Counted from the stretch's first letter, positions 6,827 through 15,007 are shown. The stretch: 15,279 nt of DNA from Chromatiaceae bacterium (GCA_012962365.1 DTXR01000361.1:1-15279), one strand, 5' to 3'. The notes: generated by a model from the sequence alone, not told the origin. Numbers and translations: made by a program.

Positions 6827-8344
6827 ATGGCCGACCAAAACATCATCGACAACAGACTCAAGCACCTGGAAAACCATCTGGCACATGAAAACCCGGTGCT
6901 GCTGAACGCCGTACAGAGCTTTCGCGACCTGGATCGCGTTGCCTACCGCATGGGATTGCTGGATCAGACCGAATCCTTTGCCACCCAAATCCCTTGGTGG
7001 CCGCTGATCTCCATACTCGGCACCTTCTCGGCGGGCAAGTCCACTTTTATCAATAATTACCTGGACACCAAGCTGCAGCGCAGCGGCAACCAGGCCGTGG
7101 ATGACCGGTTCACGGTCATCTGCTACAGTGAAGATCCCACACCCCACACCCTGCCCGGCGTTTCACTGGATTCCGACCCCCGCTTTCCTTTCTACAAGAT
7201 CAGTCGGGAAATCGAGCTGGTGGCAGAAGGCGAAGGAGACCGTATCGATGCGTATCTGCAGCTGAAAAGCTGCAACAGCGAGCGACTCAAAGGCAAGATC
7301 CTCATCGACTCCCCCGGTTTCGATGCAGATGCCCAGCGCACATCGACCCTGCGCATTACCGATCACATGGTGGATCTGTCCGACCTGGTGCTGGTGTTCT
7401 TCGATGCGCGCCATCCCGAGCCAGGCGCCATGCGCGATACACTGGAACACCTGGTGTCCAAGACCATCCACCGTAACGATTCCGGAAAATTTCTGTATAT
7501 CCTCAATCAGATCGACACCACGGCCAACGAGGACAACCCGGAAGAGGTCATTGCCGCCTGGCAACGGGCTCTCGGAGAACATGGCCTCACCGCAGGGCGC
7601 TTCTACACCATCTACAGCCCCACGGCATCGGTACAGATCGATGACGCCACCTTGCGCCAGCGCTACGAAAGCAAACGGGATCATGACTTGGCGGAAATCC
7701 ATGGTCGCATGGAACAGGTGGAAGTGGAGCGTGCCTACCGTATCGTCGGCTCCCTTGAAAAAACCGCACGGGAAATCGAGGATCGCGTGGTACCCGCCCT
7801 GCAGGAAGGTCTGGCCCGCTGGAAAAAACGCGTCCTGTGGATGGATGGCGTCGTATTTGGCCTGATAGCCGTGCTGGTTATCGGCGCCGGCCTGAGCAAT
7901 GGCCAACTCGGAAGCTGGTGGGCCTGGGTCCGGGAAAGCACCCTGCACAGCGCTATCTTCCTGGCGGTTGTGGTTGGCGGCGGTTTCGCGCTGCACCTTG
8001 CTCTGCGGACACTTGCGGCACGAACCCTCAGCGGCTGGCTCAAAAAGCAGCAGGACGCCCTGCCGGTCAGAATCAACCTCGTATCCGCCTTTGCCAAGAG
8101 TACCCGCCCCTGGCGCAGCCTGCTCAGCAAGAAACCCGCTGGCTGGCGCCGGAGTACGCGGCGCAAGCTTTCTGCCATTATCACTCAGGCGGATGAGTTC
8201 GTGCAGGAGCTGAATGACCGCTTCACCAATCCATCCGGCACTCAAGTGAAAGAAGCAGAGCAGGCAGAAATAGAGCCGGTCATCGAGGCCGAAGTAATCG
8301 CACCCGCAGAAGAGATGCCAGCACCCGTTGACAAAAACGACTGA
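6827..8344 (+). CDS. Dynamin-like / EHD-like GTPase with two C-terminal membrane helices
   Basis: This 505-residue predicted large GTPase has a P-loop at 65-72 (GTFSAGKS, typical of the dynamin superfamily), a G2 threonine near T96 (DDRFTVICY), a G3 DSPG at 161-164 and a G4 NQID at 227-230 in place of the usual T/NKxD. The GTPase domain is preceded by a helical segment and followed by a basic helical region. Two hydrophobic helices (about 337-356 and 375-397) lie where dynamin-like proteins have their membrane-binding paddle, and the end is acidic and disordered. Such proteins bind or remodel membranes using GTP; the bacterial role here is unknown. I chose the ATG at 6827 over the in-frame TTG at 6770; GAG lies 6 nt upstream. 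The 3' end overlaps the sugar kinase by 17 nt, so the two are translated from one message. Confidence 0.87.
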   Translation: MADQNIIDNRLKHLENHLAHENPVLLNAVQSFRDLDRVAYRMGLLDQTESFATQIPWWPLISILGTFSAGKSTFINNYLDTKLQRSGNQAVDDRFTVICYSEDPTPHTLPGVSLDSDPRFPFYKISREIELVAEGEGDRIDAYLQLKSCNSERLKGKILIDSPGFDADAQRTSTLRITDHMVDLSDLVLVFFDARHPEPGAMRDTLEHLVSKTIHRNDSGKFLYILNQIDTTANEDNPEEVIAAWQRALGEHGLTAGRFYTIYSPTASVQIDDATLRQRYESKRDHDLAEIHGRMEQVEVERAYRIVGSLEKTAREIEDRVVPALQEGLARWKKRVLWMDGVVFGLIAVLVIGAGLSNGQLGSWWAWVRESTLHSAIFLAVVVGGGFALHLALRTLAARTLSGWLKKQQDALPVRINLVSAFAKSTRPWRSLLSKKPAGWRRSTRRKLSAIITQADEFVQELNDRFTNPSGTQVKEAEQAEIEPVIEAEVIAPAEEMPAPVDKND

Positions 8345-9254
8345 CACCAGCAACACCCTGTTTGCCGGCATCGACCTTGGCGGCAGCAAGATCGAAGCCA
8401 TCCTGCTGGATCAGGATGGCGAGGAACTGCTGCGCACCCGGTGTCCTACGCCAGCCAATGACTACACAGGCACCTTACAGGCCATAGAAGACCTGCATGG
8501 CAAACTCGAATCCCGTGCAGGTCGGCCACTCCCCCTGGGCATCGGCACACCGGGTTCACCATCGCCGCAAACGGGGCTGATGCGCAACGCCAACTCCACC
8601 TGCCTCAACGGCCAACCACTGCTGCAGGATCTTGAGAAATTGCTGGATCGCCCGGTGCGCATCGCCAATGACGCCGATTGTTTCACACTTTCCGAAGCGG
8701 TGGATGGCGCTGCGAGTGATGCAGAGATCGTGTTCGGGGTGATCATCGGCACGGGCACCGGCGGGGGCATCTCGATAAACGGAAATTTGTTACAGGGGCC
8801 AAATGCCATCGCCGGCGAGTGGGGGCACAATCCCCTCCCCTGGCCAGCGTCTGAAGAAACACCCGGACCGCCCTGCTACTGCGGCAAGCACGGCTGTATA
8901 GAAACCTATCTGTCCGGACCAGGACTGGCAAACGAACACCTTCGCCGCACCAAAAAGACATTGACGGCTCCTCAAATCGCCGACCTGGCAGCCCAGGGAA
9001 AGACTGAAGCCGAAGCCACCCTGCGCATCTATGAAGACCGCCTCGCACGGGGGCTGGCCAGCATCATCAACGTGCTTGATCCCCACGCCATTGTCCTGGG
9101 CGGCGGATTGTCTCAACTGCAACGGCTGTACGGAAATGTCAGCCGGCAATGGCAGCAGTATGTTTTTTCCGACACCTTCCGCACCCAGTTGCTGCCACCA
9201 CATTTCGGGGACAGCAGCGGCGTGCGCGGTGCCGCCTGGTTGTGGCGGGACTAG
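8328..9254 (+). CDS. mak: ROK-family sugar kinase, fructokinase (Mak) type
   Basis: ATP-dependent sugar kinase of the ROK family, 308 residues. It shows the phosphate-binding DLGGSK (16-21), the catalytic aspartate D115 in IANDADC, a second ATP motif IGTGTGGG (140-147), the zinc site H167 (GEWGHNPLPW) with C183, C185 and C190 (CYCGKHGC), and the ending DSSGVRGAAWLW. The stretches NANST.LNGQP, SEAVDGAA, GEWGHNPLPW and DSSGVRGAAWLW are shared with E. coli Mak (manno(fructo)kinase) as I remember it, which favours fructose phosphorylation over N-acetylglucosamine. No ATG is in frame near the start; TTG at 8328 is the best candidate and lies 17 nt inside the GTPase gene, suggesting coupled translation. 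The exact start is uncertain by a few codons, but the core begins at LFAGIDLGG. Confidence 0.88.
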   Translation: MTKTTDTSNTLFAGIDLGGSKIEAILLDQDGEELLRTRCPTPANDYTGTLQAIEDLHGKLESRAGRPLPLGIGTPGSPSPQTGLMRNANSTCLNGQPLLQDLEKLLDRPVRIANDADCFTLSEAVDGAASDAEIVFGVIIGTGTGGGISINGNLLQGPNAIAGEWGHNPLPWPASEETPGPPCYCGKHGCIETYLSGPGLANEHLRRTKKTLTAPQIADLAAQGKTEAEATLRIYEDRLARGLASIINVLDPHAIVLGGGLSQLQRLYGNVSRQWQQYVFSDTFRTQLLPPHFGDSSGVRGAAWLWRD

Positions 9255-9307
9255 CCTTCCTCAGTCATAATAGATACAAGACTTTCTGAGCAGATCCCAA
9301 AACAATC

Positions 9308-10366
9308 ATGGTTGTAACCTCACAGTCCATCCCCGAGATCCGGGTTCCCAAACACCCCCAATGGCCCGAGCTGTCCGCCAGGGAAAAAGACAACCTGAAA
9401 GACCGCATCAAGACGCTGCTGAAAAAGAACAACGCCGTGCTGGTCGCCCATTACTATGTCGACGCAGATCTTCAGGCGCTGGCGGAGGAAACCGGTGGCT
9501 GTGTTGCCGATTCCCTGGAAATGGCACGCTATGGCACCACGAGCGATGCAGATACACTCATCGTCTGCGGCGTACGCTTCATGGGAGAAACAGCCAAGAT
9601 CCTGAACCCGGAAAAAAGAGTACTGATGCCGGACCTGGGCGCCACCTGCTCCCTGGACGAAGGCTGCCCCGCCAAGGAGTTCTCGGCATTCTGCGACGCC
9701 CACCCCGACCACACAGTGGTCGTCTATGCCAACACCAGCGCCGAGGTAAAAGCCCGTGCCGACTGGATGGTAACCTCCGGCATTGCCCTGCCCATCGTTA
9801 AATACCTGGCCGATAAGGGTGAGAAGATATTGTGGGCGCCGGACAAGCACCTGGGCAGCTATATACAGAAGGAGACCGGCGTGGACATGCTGCTCTGGCC
9901 CGGCTCCTGTGTGGTGCATGAGGAATTCAAGGCTTTTGGCCTGGAGCGTCTGCACAAGCTGCATCCCGATGCTGCCGTTCTGGTGCATCCCGAATCACCG
10001 GAAAGCGTCATCGAACAGGCAGACGTTGTCGGCTCCACTACCGCGCTGATAAAGGCGGTACAGGAAATGCCCAACGAGGAGTTCATCGTTGCCACGGATG
10101 ACGGCATCTTCTGGAAGATGCAGCAACTGGCGCCGGACAAGAAACTGCTGTCAGCACCCACCGCAGGAGAAGGCGCTACCTGCGTGTCCTGTGCCCATTG
10201 CCCCTGGATGGCCATGAACGCCTTGCAGAACCTGGAGCAACTGCTGATCAGGGGCGACAACGAGATTCATATCGAAGAAGACATTCGCAAAAAAGCCGTG
10301 ATCCCGATCCAGCGCATGCTGGATTTCGCCCGGGAACATGGCATAGGCGGCTCACCAGCCAAATGA
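9308..10366 (+). CDS. nadA: Quinolinate synthase NadA
   Basis: [4Fe-4S] enzyme that condenses iminoaspartate with dihydroxyacetone phosphate to quinolinate, the second step of de novo NAD synthesis, in the cytosol. It has 352 residues, a normal length for the proteobacterial form. Cluster ligands expected from the E. coli enzyme (C113, C200, C297) map to C114 ([11 protein letters not shown]), C201 ([11 protein letters not shown]) and C298 of the CVSCAHC motif at 292-298. Other family marks are [18 protein letters not shown] near 47-64, [15 protein letters not shown] at 87-101, [10 protein letters not shown] and WAPDKHLG. There is no strong Shine-Dalgarno before the ATG; a CATAAT (9266-9271) about 36 nt upstream could be a -10. 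The stop overlaps the start of the SirB2-family gene (ATGA). nadB and nadC are not in the window. Confidence 0.97.
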   Translation: MVVTSQSIPEIRVPKHPQWPELSAREKDNLKDRIKTLLKKNNAVLVAHYYVDADLQALAEETGGCVADSLEMARYGTTSDADTLIVCGVRFMGETAKILNPEKRVLMPDLGATCSLDEGCPAKEFSAFCDAHPDHTVVVYANTSAEVKARADWMVTSGIALPIVKYLADKGEKILWAPDKHLGSYIQKETGVDMLLWPGSCVVHEEFKAFGLERLHKLHPDAAVLVHPESPESVIEQADVVGSTTALIKAVQEMPNEEFIVATDDGIFWKMQQLAPDKKLLSAPTAGEGATCVSCAHCPWMAMNALQNLEQLLIRGDNEIHIEEDIRKKAVIPIQRMLDFAREHGIGGSPAK

Positions 10367-10740
10367 TCGACCACGGCCTGATCAAGCTGATTCACGTCAG
10401 CTGCGTCGCTCTTTCTCTCGTGGGCTTCACAGGGCGGGCCATGCTCATGCTGAAAAGCTCGCCGCTCCTGAAAAGGCGCTGGATGCGTACCCTTCCCCAT
10501 CTGGTGGACAGCACCCTGTTTTTCAGCGGCCTGTGGCTGGCGTACAACCTGCAACAATACCCTGGCACCGCACCCTGGCTGACCGCCAAGCTCATTGCAT
10601 TGATCGCCTACATCGTTTTCGGCGCCATGGCTCTGCGCGGCAGTACCCTTCGGCGGCGTTATGCGTCATTGCTTGCGGCCTATCTCTGCTTTGCCTACAT
10701 GGTCAGTGTCGCAATGACAAGAAACCCACTACCTTGGTGA
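10363..10740 (+). CDS. SirB2-family integral membrane protein
   Basis: A 125-residue, very hydrophobic protein with about four membrane helices (roughly 5-28, 42-60, 68-85 and 98-117). The N-terminal [19 protein letters not shown], the middle [19 protein letters not shown] with its His-Asp pair, and [19 protein letters not shown] fit the SirB2 family, whose biochemical role is not established. The start is set by the 4-nt ATGA overlap with the nadA stop, which implies coupled translation; the frame remains open upstream inside nadA, but only as a shadow. It sits last in a nadA-sirB2 unit, followed by the hairpin at 10787-10814. Confidence 0.85.
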   Translation: MIDHGLIKLIHVSCVALSLVGFTGRAMLMLKSSPLLKRRWMRTLPHLVDSTLFFSGLWLAYNLQQYPGTAPWLTAKLIALIAYIVFGAMALRGSTLRRRYASLLAAYLCFAYMVSVAMTRNPLPW

Positions 10741-10760
10741 TCACGCAACCCCTTGCCGGA

Positions 10761-10789
10761 TGGAAAAAAAACTGCAGTTCTCCTATACT
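10761..10789 (+). promoter_or_regulatory. Candidate promoter for the DUF6524-like gene
   Basis: TGGAAA (10761-10766, 4 of 6 to TTGACA) and TATACT (10784-10789, 4 of 6 to TATAAT with the conserved first TA and last T) are 17 nt apart. Transcription would begin near 10796-10797, inside the loop of the next hairpin, so such a message would lack the 5' arm. This is a pattern match only. Confidence 0.3.
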
Positions 10790-10822
10790 CCCTGATAACT
10801 GAAATTCAGGGAGTCGTTTTTC
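10787..10822 (+). terminator. Hairpin plus T-tract: terminator overlapping the next gene's ribosome-binding site
   Basis: ACTCCCTGA (10787-10795) pairs perfectly with TCAGGGAGT (10806-10814) across a 10-nt loop and is followed by CGTTTTTC (10815-10822), the layout of an intrinsic terminator for nadA-sirB2. The 3' arm also contains GGGAG (10809-10813), the evident Shine-Dalgarno of the gene starting at 10823, and the T-tract is the spacer to its ATG. In read-through RNA the hairpin would therefore hide the ribosome-binding site. Confidence 0.65.
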
Positions 10823-11248
10823 ATGGCCGTAACAGCCTTTCACTGGACCAATTTCCTCATTCGCCTCGTTGTAGCGTTCGTACTGGTATTCGCGACCTAC
10901 AACCCTTCAGGTCATTCCTGGGTTCACTGGTTTATCGAGAGTACCAACAAGCTCGACCCCATGATCATTCTTTCTGCAGTCATCCTCATCATCGGTTGGG
11001 CCATTTATTTGCGGGCAACAGCCCGCTCGTTGGGCTTTTTCGGGTCACTGCTGGTAGTTGCCCTGTTCGGCAGCCTGATCTGGGCGATGATCTTCTACGG
11101 CTGGCTCTCGCTGGATAACCCCTCGATACTGGGCCATGTCGCCCTGGCGTTGCTGTCCCTGTTGCTGGCAGTGGGCATATCCTGGTCACATATTCGACGG
11201 CGCATCACCGGACAGATCGATGTCGATGATGTAGAGACAGACATATAA
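10823..11248 (+). CDS. DUF6524-like four-helix membrane protein
   Basis: A 141-residue protein with about four membrane helices (roughly 9-26, 45-64, 70-94 and 101-122), a short acidic cytosolic-looking end (GQIDVDDVETDI) and the motifs FLIRLVVAFVLVFATYNPSG and HWFIES near the N-terminus. The pattern matches what I remember of DUF6524, a family with no known function. GGGAG stands 9 nt before the ATG and fixes the start, but it is buried in the 3' arm of the 10787-10814 hairpin. The YegP-type gene follows 35 nt downstream on the same strand and may be co-transcribed. Confidence 0.7.
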   Translation: MAVTAFHWTNFLIRLVVAFVLVFATYNPSGHSWVHWFIESTNKLDPMIILSAVILIIGWAIYLRATARSLGFFGSLLVVALFGSLIWAMIFYGWLSLDNPSILGHVALALLSLLLAVGISWSHIRRRITGQIDVDDVETDI

Positions 11249-11283
11249 ATCATTTTTACAACCACACCAGTAAGGAGACCATA

Positions 11284-11619
11284 ATGGCAGGCAAGTTCGT
11301 AACTTCAGTCGGCAAAGACGGCAAGCACTATTTCGTACTCAAAGCGGGCAACGGCGAAACAATTCTGCAAAGCCAGGGATACGCAGCCCTCAAAAGTTGC
11401 AGCAACGGTATCGAATCGGTACGCAAGAACAGCCAGGATCCCAAGCGGTTTGAAAAAAAGACCGCTACCAACGGCAAATTCTTCTTCACCTTGAACGCAA
11501 CCAACGGCCAGATCATCGGTAAGAGCCAGATGTACAAGACAGAAAAGGGACGTAACAATGGCATCGACTCCGTAGGGCGCAACGCGCCAGATGCGGCGGT
11601 CGTGGAAGCCAAGGACTGA
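11284..11619 (+). CDS. YegP/DUF1508 family protein with two tandem repeats
   Basis: A small soluble protein of 111 residues made of two copies of the DUF1508/YegP unit. Copy one is about residues 4-51 (GKFVTSVGKDGKHYFVLKAG, then GETILQSQGY, NGIESVRKNSQD). Copy two is about residues 53-102 (TATNGKFFFTLNATNGQIIG, KSQMY, NGIDSVGRNAPD). Each copy has the pattern G-K-[YF]-F-x-L-x-A-x-N-G-x-x-I-x-x-S-x-x-Y and a closing NGIxSV. The function of the family is not settled. AAGGAG precedes the ATG at good spacing. A strong hairpin begins 7 nt after the stop. Confidence 0.9.
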   Translation: MAGKFVTSVGKDGKHYFVLKAGNGETILQSQGYAALKSCSNGIESVRKNSQDPKRFEKKTATNGKFFFTLNATNGQIIGKSQMYKTEKGRNNGIDSVGRNAPDAAVVEAKD

Positions 11620-11625
11620 CCCGCC

Positions 11626-11653
11626 AGCCTCGAAGACCTCCGTCTTCGAGGCT
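11626..11653 (+). terminator. 12-bp perfect hairpin after the YegP-type gene
   Basis: AGCCTCGAAGAC (11626-11637) pairs exactly with GTCTTCGAGGCT (11642-11653) around a CTCC loop, starting 7 nt after the stop codon. The following bases (TGATGATATTCATTTCT) are only moderately T-rich, so termination may be partial or may help protect the 3' end. Confidence 0.7.
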
Positions 11654-11726
11654 TGATGATATTCATTTCTCAGACTGGATCCTGTTCTACGGTGTCCTTA
11701 ACTGTGTTTTTCCACGGTAGACTTTC

Positions 11727-12533
11727 ATGAGTTGGTGGGGAAAACTGGCAGGCAGTGCCTTCGGCTTCATGCTCGGCGGCCCACTGGGTGCGCTGCTGGG
11801 TGGGGTTCTGGGACACAATTTCGACAAGGGACTGGCAGGGCTGGAAGCCGAAGGAGTAACGGGTTCGCAGGCCGACCAGGAACGCATACAGACCGCCTTC
11901 TTCACCGCTACATTCTCGGTCATGGGCCATATCGCCAAGGTGGACGGGCGGGTCTCCCCTGAAGAAATCAGCCAGGCCCAGGCTATCATGGCCCAGATGG
12001 ATCTAAAGCCCGACATGCGCCGGGCAGCTATCGACTTGTTCAATCAGGGGAAGCGCAGCGATTTTCCTCTCGATGACGTACTGGGACAGTTCCGCCGCGA
12101 ATGCCGGCGCCGCACCACCTTAATCCAGATGTTTCTGGAAATCCAGATCCAGGCAGCCTGGGCAGATGGCAAGCTGGACACCGCCGAGGAGCAGCTGCTC
12201 CTGCATATCTGCCACAAACTGGGAATTCCGGAATTCCTGTTCCGGCAGTTGGAGCGCATGATCCGTGCGCAGCAGCGCGGCCATCATGCCGGAGACGGTC
12301 AACCGTCACGCGGCGGCGCACCTTCCCTCAAGGATGCCTATGCCATGCTGGGCGTATCAGCAGATGCCAGCGATGCGGAGATCAAGAAAGCCTACCGCCG
12401 GCTCATGAGCCAGCACCATCCGGACAAGCTGGTAGCCAAGGGACTCCCCGAGGAAATGATGAAAGTGGCGACCCGAAAGACACGGGAGATACGCAAGGCC
12501 TACGAGGCTATCAAGAAGTCCAGAGGATTTTGA
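11727..12533 (+). CDS. djlA: DjlA, membrane-anchored DnaJ-like co-chaperone
   Basis: Co-chaperone of DnaK at the inner membrane, 268 residues, close to E. coli DjlA (271). It has three parts in the DjlA order. The first is a Gly-rich N-terminal membrane segment (about 7-30, GSAFGFMLGGPLGALLGG), a type known to dimerise in DjlA. The second is a central TerB-like helical domain (about 50-185) with GHIAKVDGRVSPEEI and AAWADGKLDTAEEQLLLHIC. The third is a C-terminal J domain (about 202-268) with DAYAMLGVSADASDAEIKKAYR and the HPD motif at 231-233 that stimulates DnaK ATPase. The Shine-Dalgarno is weak (GGTAGA). The stop lies 3 nt from the stop of the convergent downstream gene. Confidence 0.95.
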   Translation: MSWWGKLAGSAFGFMLGGPLGALLGGVLGHNFDKGLAGLEAEGVTGSQADQERIQTAFFTATFSVMGHIAKVDGRVSPEEISQAQAIMAQMDLKPDMRRAAIDLFNQGKRSDFPLDDVLGQFRRECRRRTTLIQMFLEIQIQAAWADGKLDTAEEQLLLHICHKLGIPEFLFRQLERMIRAQQRGHHAGDGQPSRGGAPSLKDAYAMLGVSADASDAEIKKAYRRLMSQHHPDKLVAKGLPEEMMKVATRKTREIRKAYEAIKKSRGF

Positions 12534-12536
12534 GTA

Positions 12537-13232
12537 CTATTCCTTCAGGGAGATCTTGAGCCGCCCATCCTCGACCTGAATGTCTTCCACGCCTTCGGCA
12601 AAGGCGTGCCAGAACCCACCGGCATCGCCAAACTCGCCAATCAGGTCCACATTCTTCAGCCCGCCCAGCCAGGCATTGGGCACCGGAATACCCATTACGC
12701 TCACCCCACGCAGTTTGACTATAGGCCGCCTGTCGTGGAAAGCAGCTTCGACACCGGCAGATACCCGCAAGGTCTTGCCTCCCAGAACGGGAAAATCCGG
12801 ATCGACATTCACCAGCAAACGTGCGCTTACCATGTCATCGGACAGATCCACCGCCAGTTTCCTTGCCAGATCCTTGTTGTTGGCGAGCAAGCCGTTGAGC
12901 TCCCGTTCAGTAAAGAACAGCTCGCGCTTGCCATGGGTTTCATCATAGCGTTCCGGGCGCAACCATTGGCTGTCGGTTTCCGGTTTGTCGGCAGCAGGCG
13001 CTGCAGCTGCGGGCGTATATCCCAACAACCGCAGCTTGCTGTCGAGCTGTTTCTGCTCCTTGCTGCTCAGTTCCACAGGTTTGAAGTCGTGGGCATAGAT
13101 GTAGGTTCTGACCGCCCAGAAGGTGACTGCAGCGGTGACCAGAATGGTGCCCAGAACGATCCACAGGACGTGGATGCCTTTCAGGCCGCCTGGTTTCTTT
13201 TCCTCTTCCGGGGATGTATCTACCACTTCCAT
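12537..13232 (-). CDS. Single-pass membrane protein of unknown function
   Basis: I do not recognise a named family. The 231-residue protein has an acidic/basic cytosolic leader (1-20), one membrane helix (about 21-44, IHVLWIVLGTILVTAAVTFW), a Pro/Ala linker near 73-86 and a soluble domain of about 130 residues that would face the periplasm. The domain carries ELFFTERELNGLLANN, LSDDMVSARLLVNV, LRVSAGVEAAF and RGVSVMGIPVPNAWLGGLKN. The order of a helix ending LNxLL followed by beta strands describing an amphipathic sheet is reminiscent of lipid-binding-like DUF2140/DUF2993 style domains, but this is a weak resemblance. GGGAG lies close before the ATG. It starts 14 nt after the sppA stop, so it is probably the last gene of the sppA transcript. 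Confidence 0.8.
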   Translation of the reverse strand: MEVVDTSPEEEKKPGGLKGIHVLWIVLGTILVTAAVTFWAVRTYIYAHDFKPVELSSKEQKQLDSKLRLLGYTPAAAAPAADKPETDSQWLRPERYDETHGKRELFFTERELNGLLANNKDLARKLAVDLSDDMVSARLLVNVDPDFPVLGGKTLRVSAGVEAAFHDRRPIVKLRGVSVMGIPVPNAWLGGLKNVDLIGEFGDAGGFWHAFAEGVEDIQVEDGRLKISLKE

Positions 13233-13246
13233 AGCCGCGCTCCCGC

Positions 13247-15007
13247 TCAGTGTATGATTAGATCATAAGGCATACGCGCATAAATGCCTTTCGCATCTGT
13301 GAGAGACAGAAGATACTGAACCTGCTTCCAGGCTTTGTCCATCAACGGATGGTGCTGGATTCGCGTTTCCATGTCCATTTCCTTCATTATCTCTTCCAGT
13401 AAGCTGCCTTCCTTCTGGTATTCCTCGATCAGATAGTTTTCCAGATTCGCCTTTTCTGCCGCAGAAGCGATGGCTTCTTCGAGACCACCCAACTTGTCCA
13501 CCAGTCCCAGTTTATGGGCCTGTTTGCCGGACCATACACGGCCCTGCGCTATCTTGTGTACCCTGGCCCGATCCAGTTTGCGGCCCTCGGCCACTTTATC
13601 CAGAAAACTCGAATAGATGTTATCGATGAACTTCTGAATGATCGCCATCTCCCGCTCAGTTTTGGGGCGGAACGGGCTGAACACATCAGCCGTCGGTGCA
13701 GTACGTGCCACCTCCACTTTCACGCCGAGTTCATTGATGAGTTTTTGCACATTGAGGAACATGCCGAACACCCCAATCGAACCCGTGATGGTATTCGGTT
13801 CCGCATAGATCTCATCACCGTAGGTGGAGATCCAATAGCCGCCGGATGCAGCCACCGTTCCCATAGAAACAACCAGCGGCTTTTCCTTCGCCAACAATAG
13901 GGTCTCGCGCTGAATGATATCGGAAGCACTGGCGCTGCCACCGGGGCTGTTGACGCGCAGGACCACGGCCTTGATGTCTTCATCGGTTCGCGCCTTGCGC
14001 AGCAGAGAGGCGATATAGTCACCACTTACTTTGTCCTTGTCATTGCCGGAGACAATATCGCCTTCCGCATAGATCACCGCCAGCTTATCCTCGGTCTTTT
14101 CGTCCTCTGCCAGAGTGGCGAAGTAGCCGGAAACCGATTTCTGATTCTCGATGTCTTTGCCTTTGTCGGTGCCGGTCAGTTCCCTGAGCTTGTCACGCAC
14201 GCCATCATAATAGCCCACCGCCGTGACAACCCCCCTTTCCAGCGCCGTGTCTGCTTCGATCACCGCTTCCTGTTGAGCAAGCCGGAACAGGTTTTCTGCC
14301 GGTAATTTGCGGCTCTGCGCCACGCCGGTTACCACCTCATCAAACATGTCGTTCAACAGCGTGTTGAGTTGTTCCCGGTTTTCCTCGCTCATGTGGTCGA
14401 GTAGGAAGGGTTCCACCGCAGATTTGTACTTGCCTGCGCGGGATACCTGAACATCGATGCCATATTTTTCGAAGGCGGAACGGAAATAAGGGACTTCGCT
14501 GGCAAAACCATTGAACTCCAGCAAACCCAGAGGATTCAGCACCAGATCATCGGCCGGAGAAACGACATACAGGGTTGCTTCATCCAGATTCTCCTGCCAG
14601 GTAATCACCGGCTTGCCGGAAGATTTGAATACCTTTATCGCTTCCCTCACTTCCTTCAGCGTCGCCCAGCCGGAAGCATAGCCGTCACGAACCACATTGC
14701 CGGCGATGTACAGCCCGCTGATCTTGTCATCCTTTGCCGCCTCTTTCAGTGCTGTTACGACCACCCGCAGGGACTGCCGGGCGTTTTCCTTGTCCTGCAA
14801 TGCGCCACTGACCACGGTTGCAAATTTCTGTTGCGGCTGCCGGTCGACGATAGGCACCGCCAGGTTGAGCGTCAGCAGTGTTTTTTCTTCCACGGGCAAG
14901 GGCGTGTCGCTGGCAGCCAACATGACACTGATCAATACCGCCAGCAAAATCAGCACCAGCATCATGCCGGTAAAAGACGCAAATACGGTTTTCAAAAAGC
15001 TTTTCAT
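13247..15007 (-). CDS. sppA: Signal peptide peptidase SppA, long (67K) form
   Basis: Inner-membrane serine protease that degrades cleaved signal peptides, 586 residues, the length of the double-domain E. coli type (about 618). It has an N-terminal anchor (about 8-31) followed by two tandem SppA/ClpP-like domains. The catalytic lysine is K195 in GKYKSAVEPF (E. coli K209) and the nucleophile is S388 in VAASGGYWIS (E. coli S409), so both residues of the Ser/Lys dyad are present. Other family marks are RVNSPGGSASASDII (351-365) and NTITGSIGVFGMF (405-417). The extension EEIMKEMDMETRIQHHPLMD near the C-terminus and the ending after it are less familiar. The Shine-Dalgarno is weak. The upstream gene ends 72 nt before the start on the same strand. 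Confidence 0.95.
   Translation of the reverse strand: MKSFLKTVFASFTGMMLVLILLAVLISVMLAASDTPLPVEEKTLLTLNLAVPIVDRQPQQKFATVVSGALQDKENARQSLRVVVTALKEAAKDDKISGLYIAGNVVRDGYASGWATLKEVREAIKVFKSSGKPVITWQENLDEATLYVVSPADDLVLNPLGLLEFNGFASEVPYFRSAFEKYGIDVQVSRAGKYKSAVEPFLLDHMSEENREQLNTLLNDMFDEVVTGVAQSRKLPAENLFRLAQQEAVIEADTALERGVVTAVGYYDGVRDKLRELTGTDKGKDIENQKSVSGYFATLAEDEKTEDKLAVIYAEGDIVSGNDKDKVSGDYIASLLRKARTDEDIKAVVLRVNSPGGSASASDIIQRETLLLAKEKPLVVSMGTVAASGGYWISTYGDEIYAEPNTITGSIGVFGMFLNVQKLINELGVKVEVARTAPTADVFSPFRPKTEREMAIIQKFIDNIYSSFLDKVAEGRKLDRARVHKIAQGRVWSGKQAHKLGLVDKLGGLEEAIASAAEKANLENYLIEEYQKEGSLLEEIMKEMDMETRIQHHPLMDKAWKQVQYLLSLTDAKGIYARMPYDLIIH

Noticed and set aside
7163..8401. A 412-codon open frame on the minus strand across the dynamin-like GTPase gene
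   Set aside because: No domain, membrane or compositional logic; it lies opposite a gene with all GTPase motifs, so it is a shadow frame.
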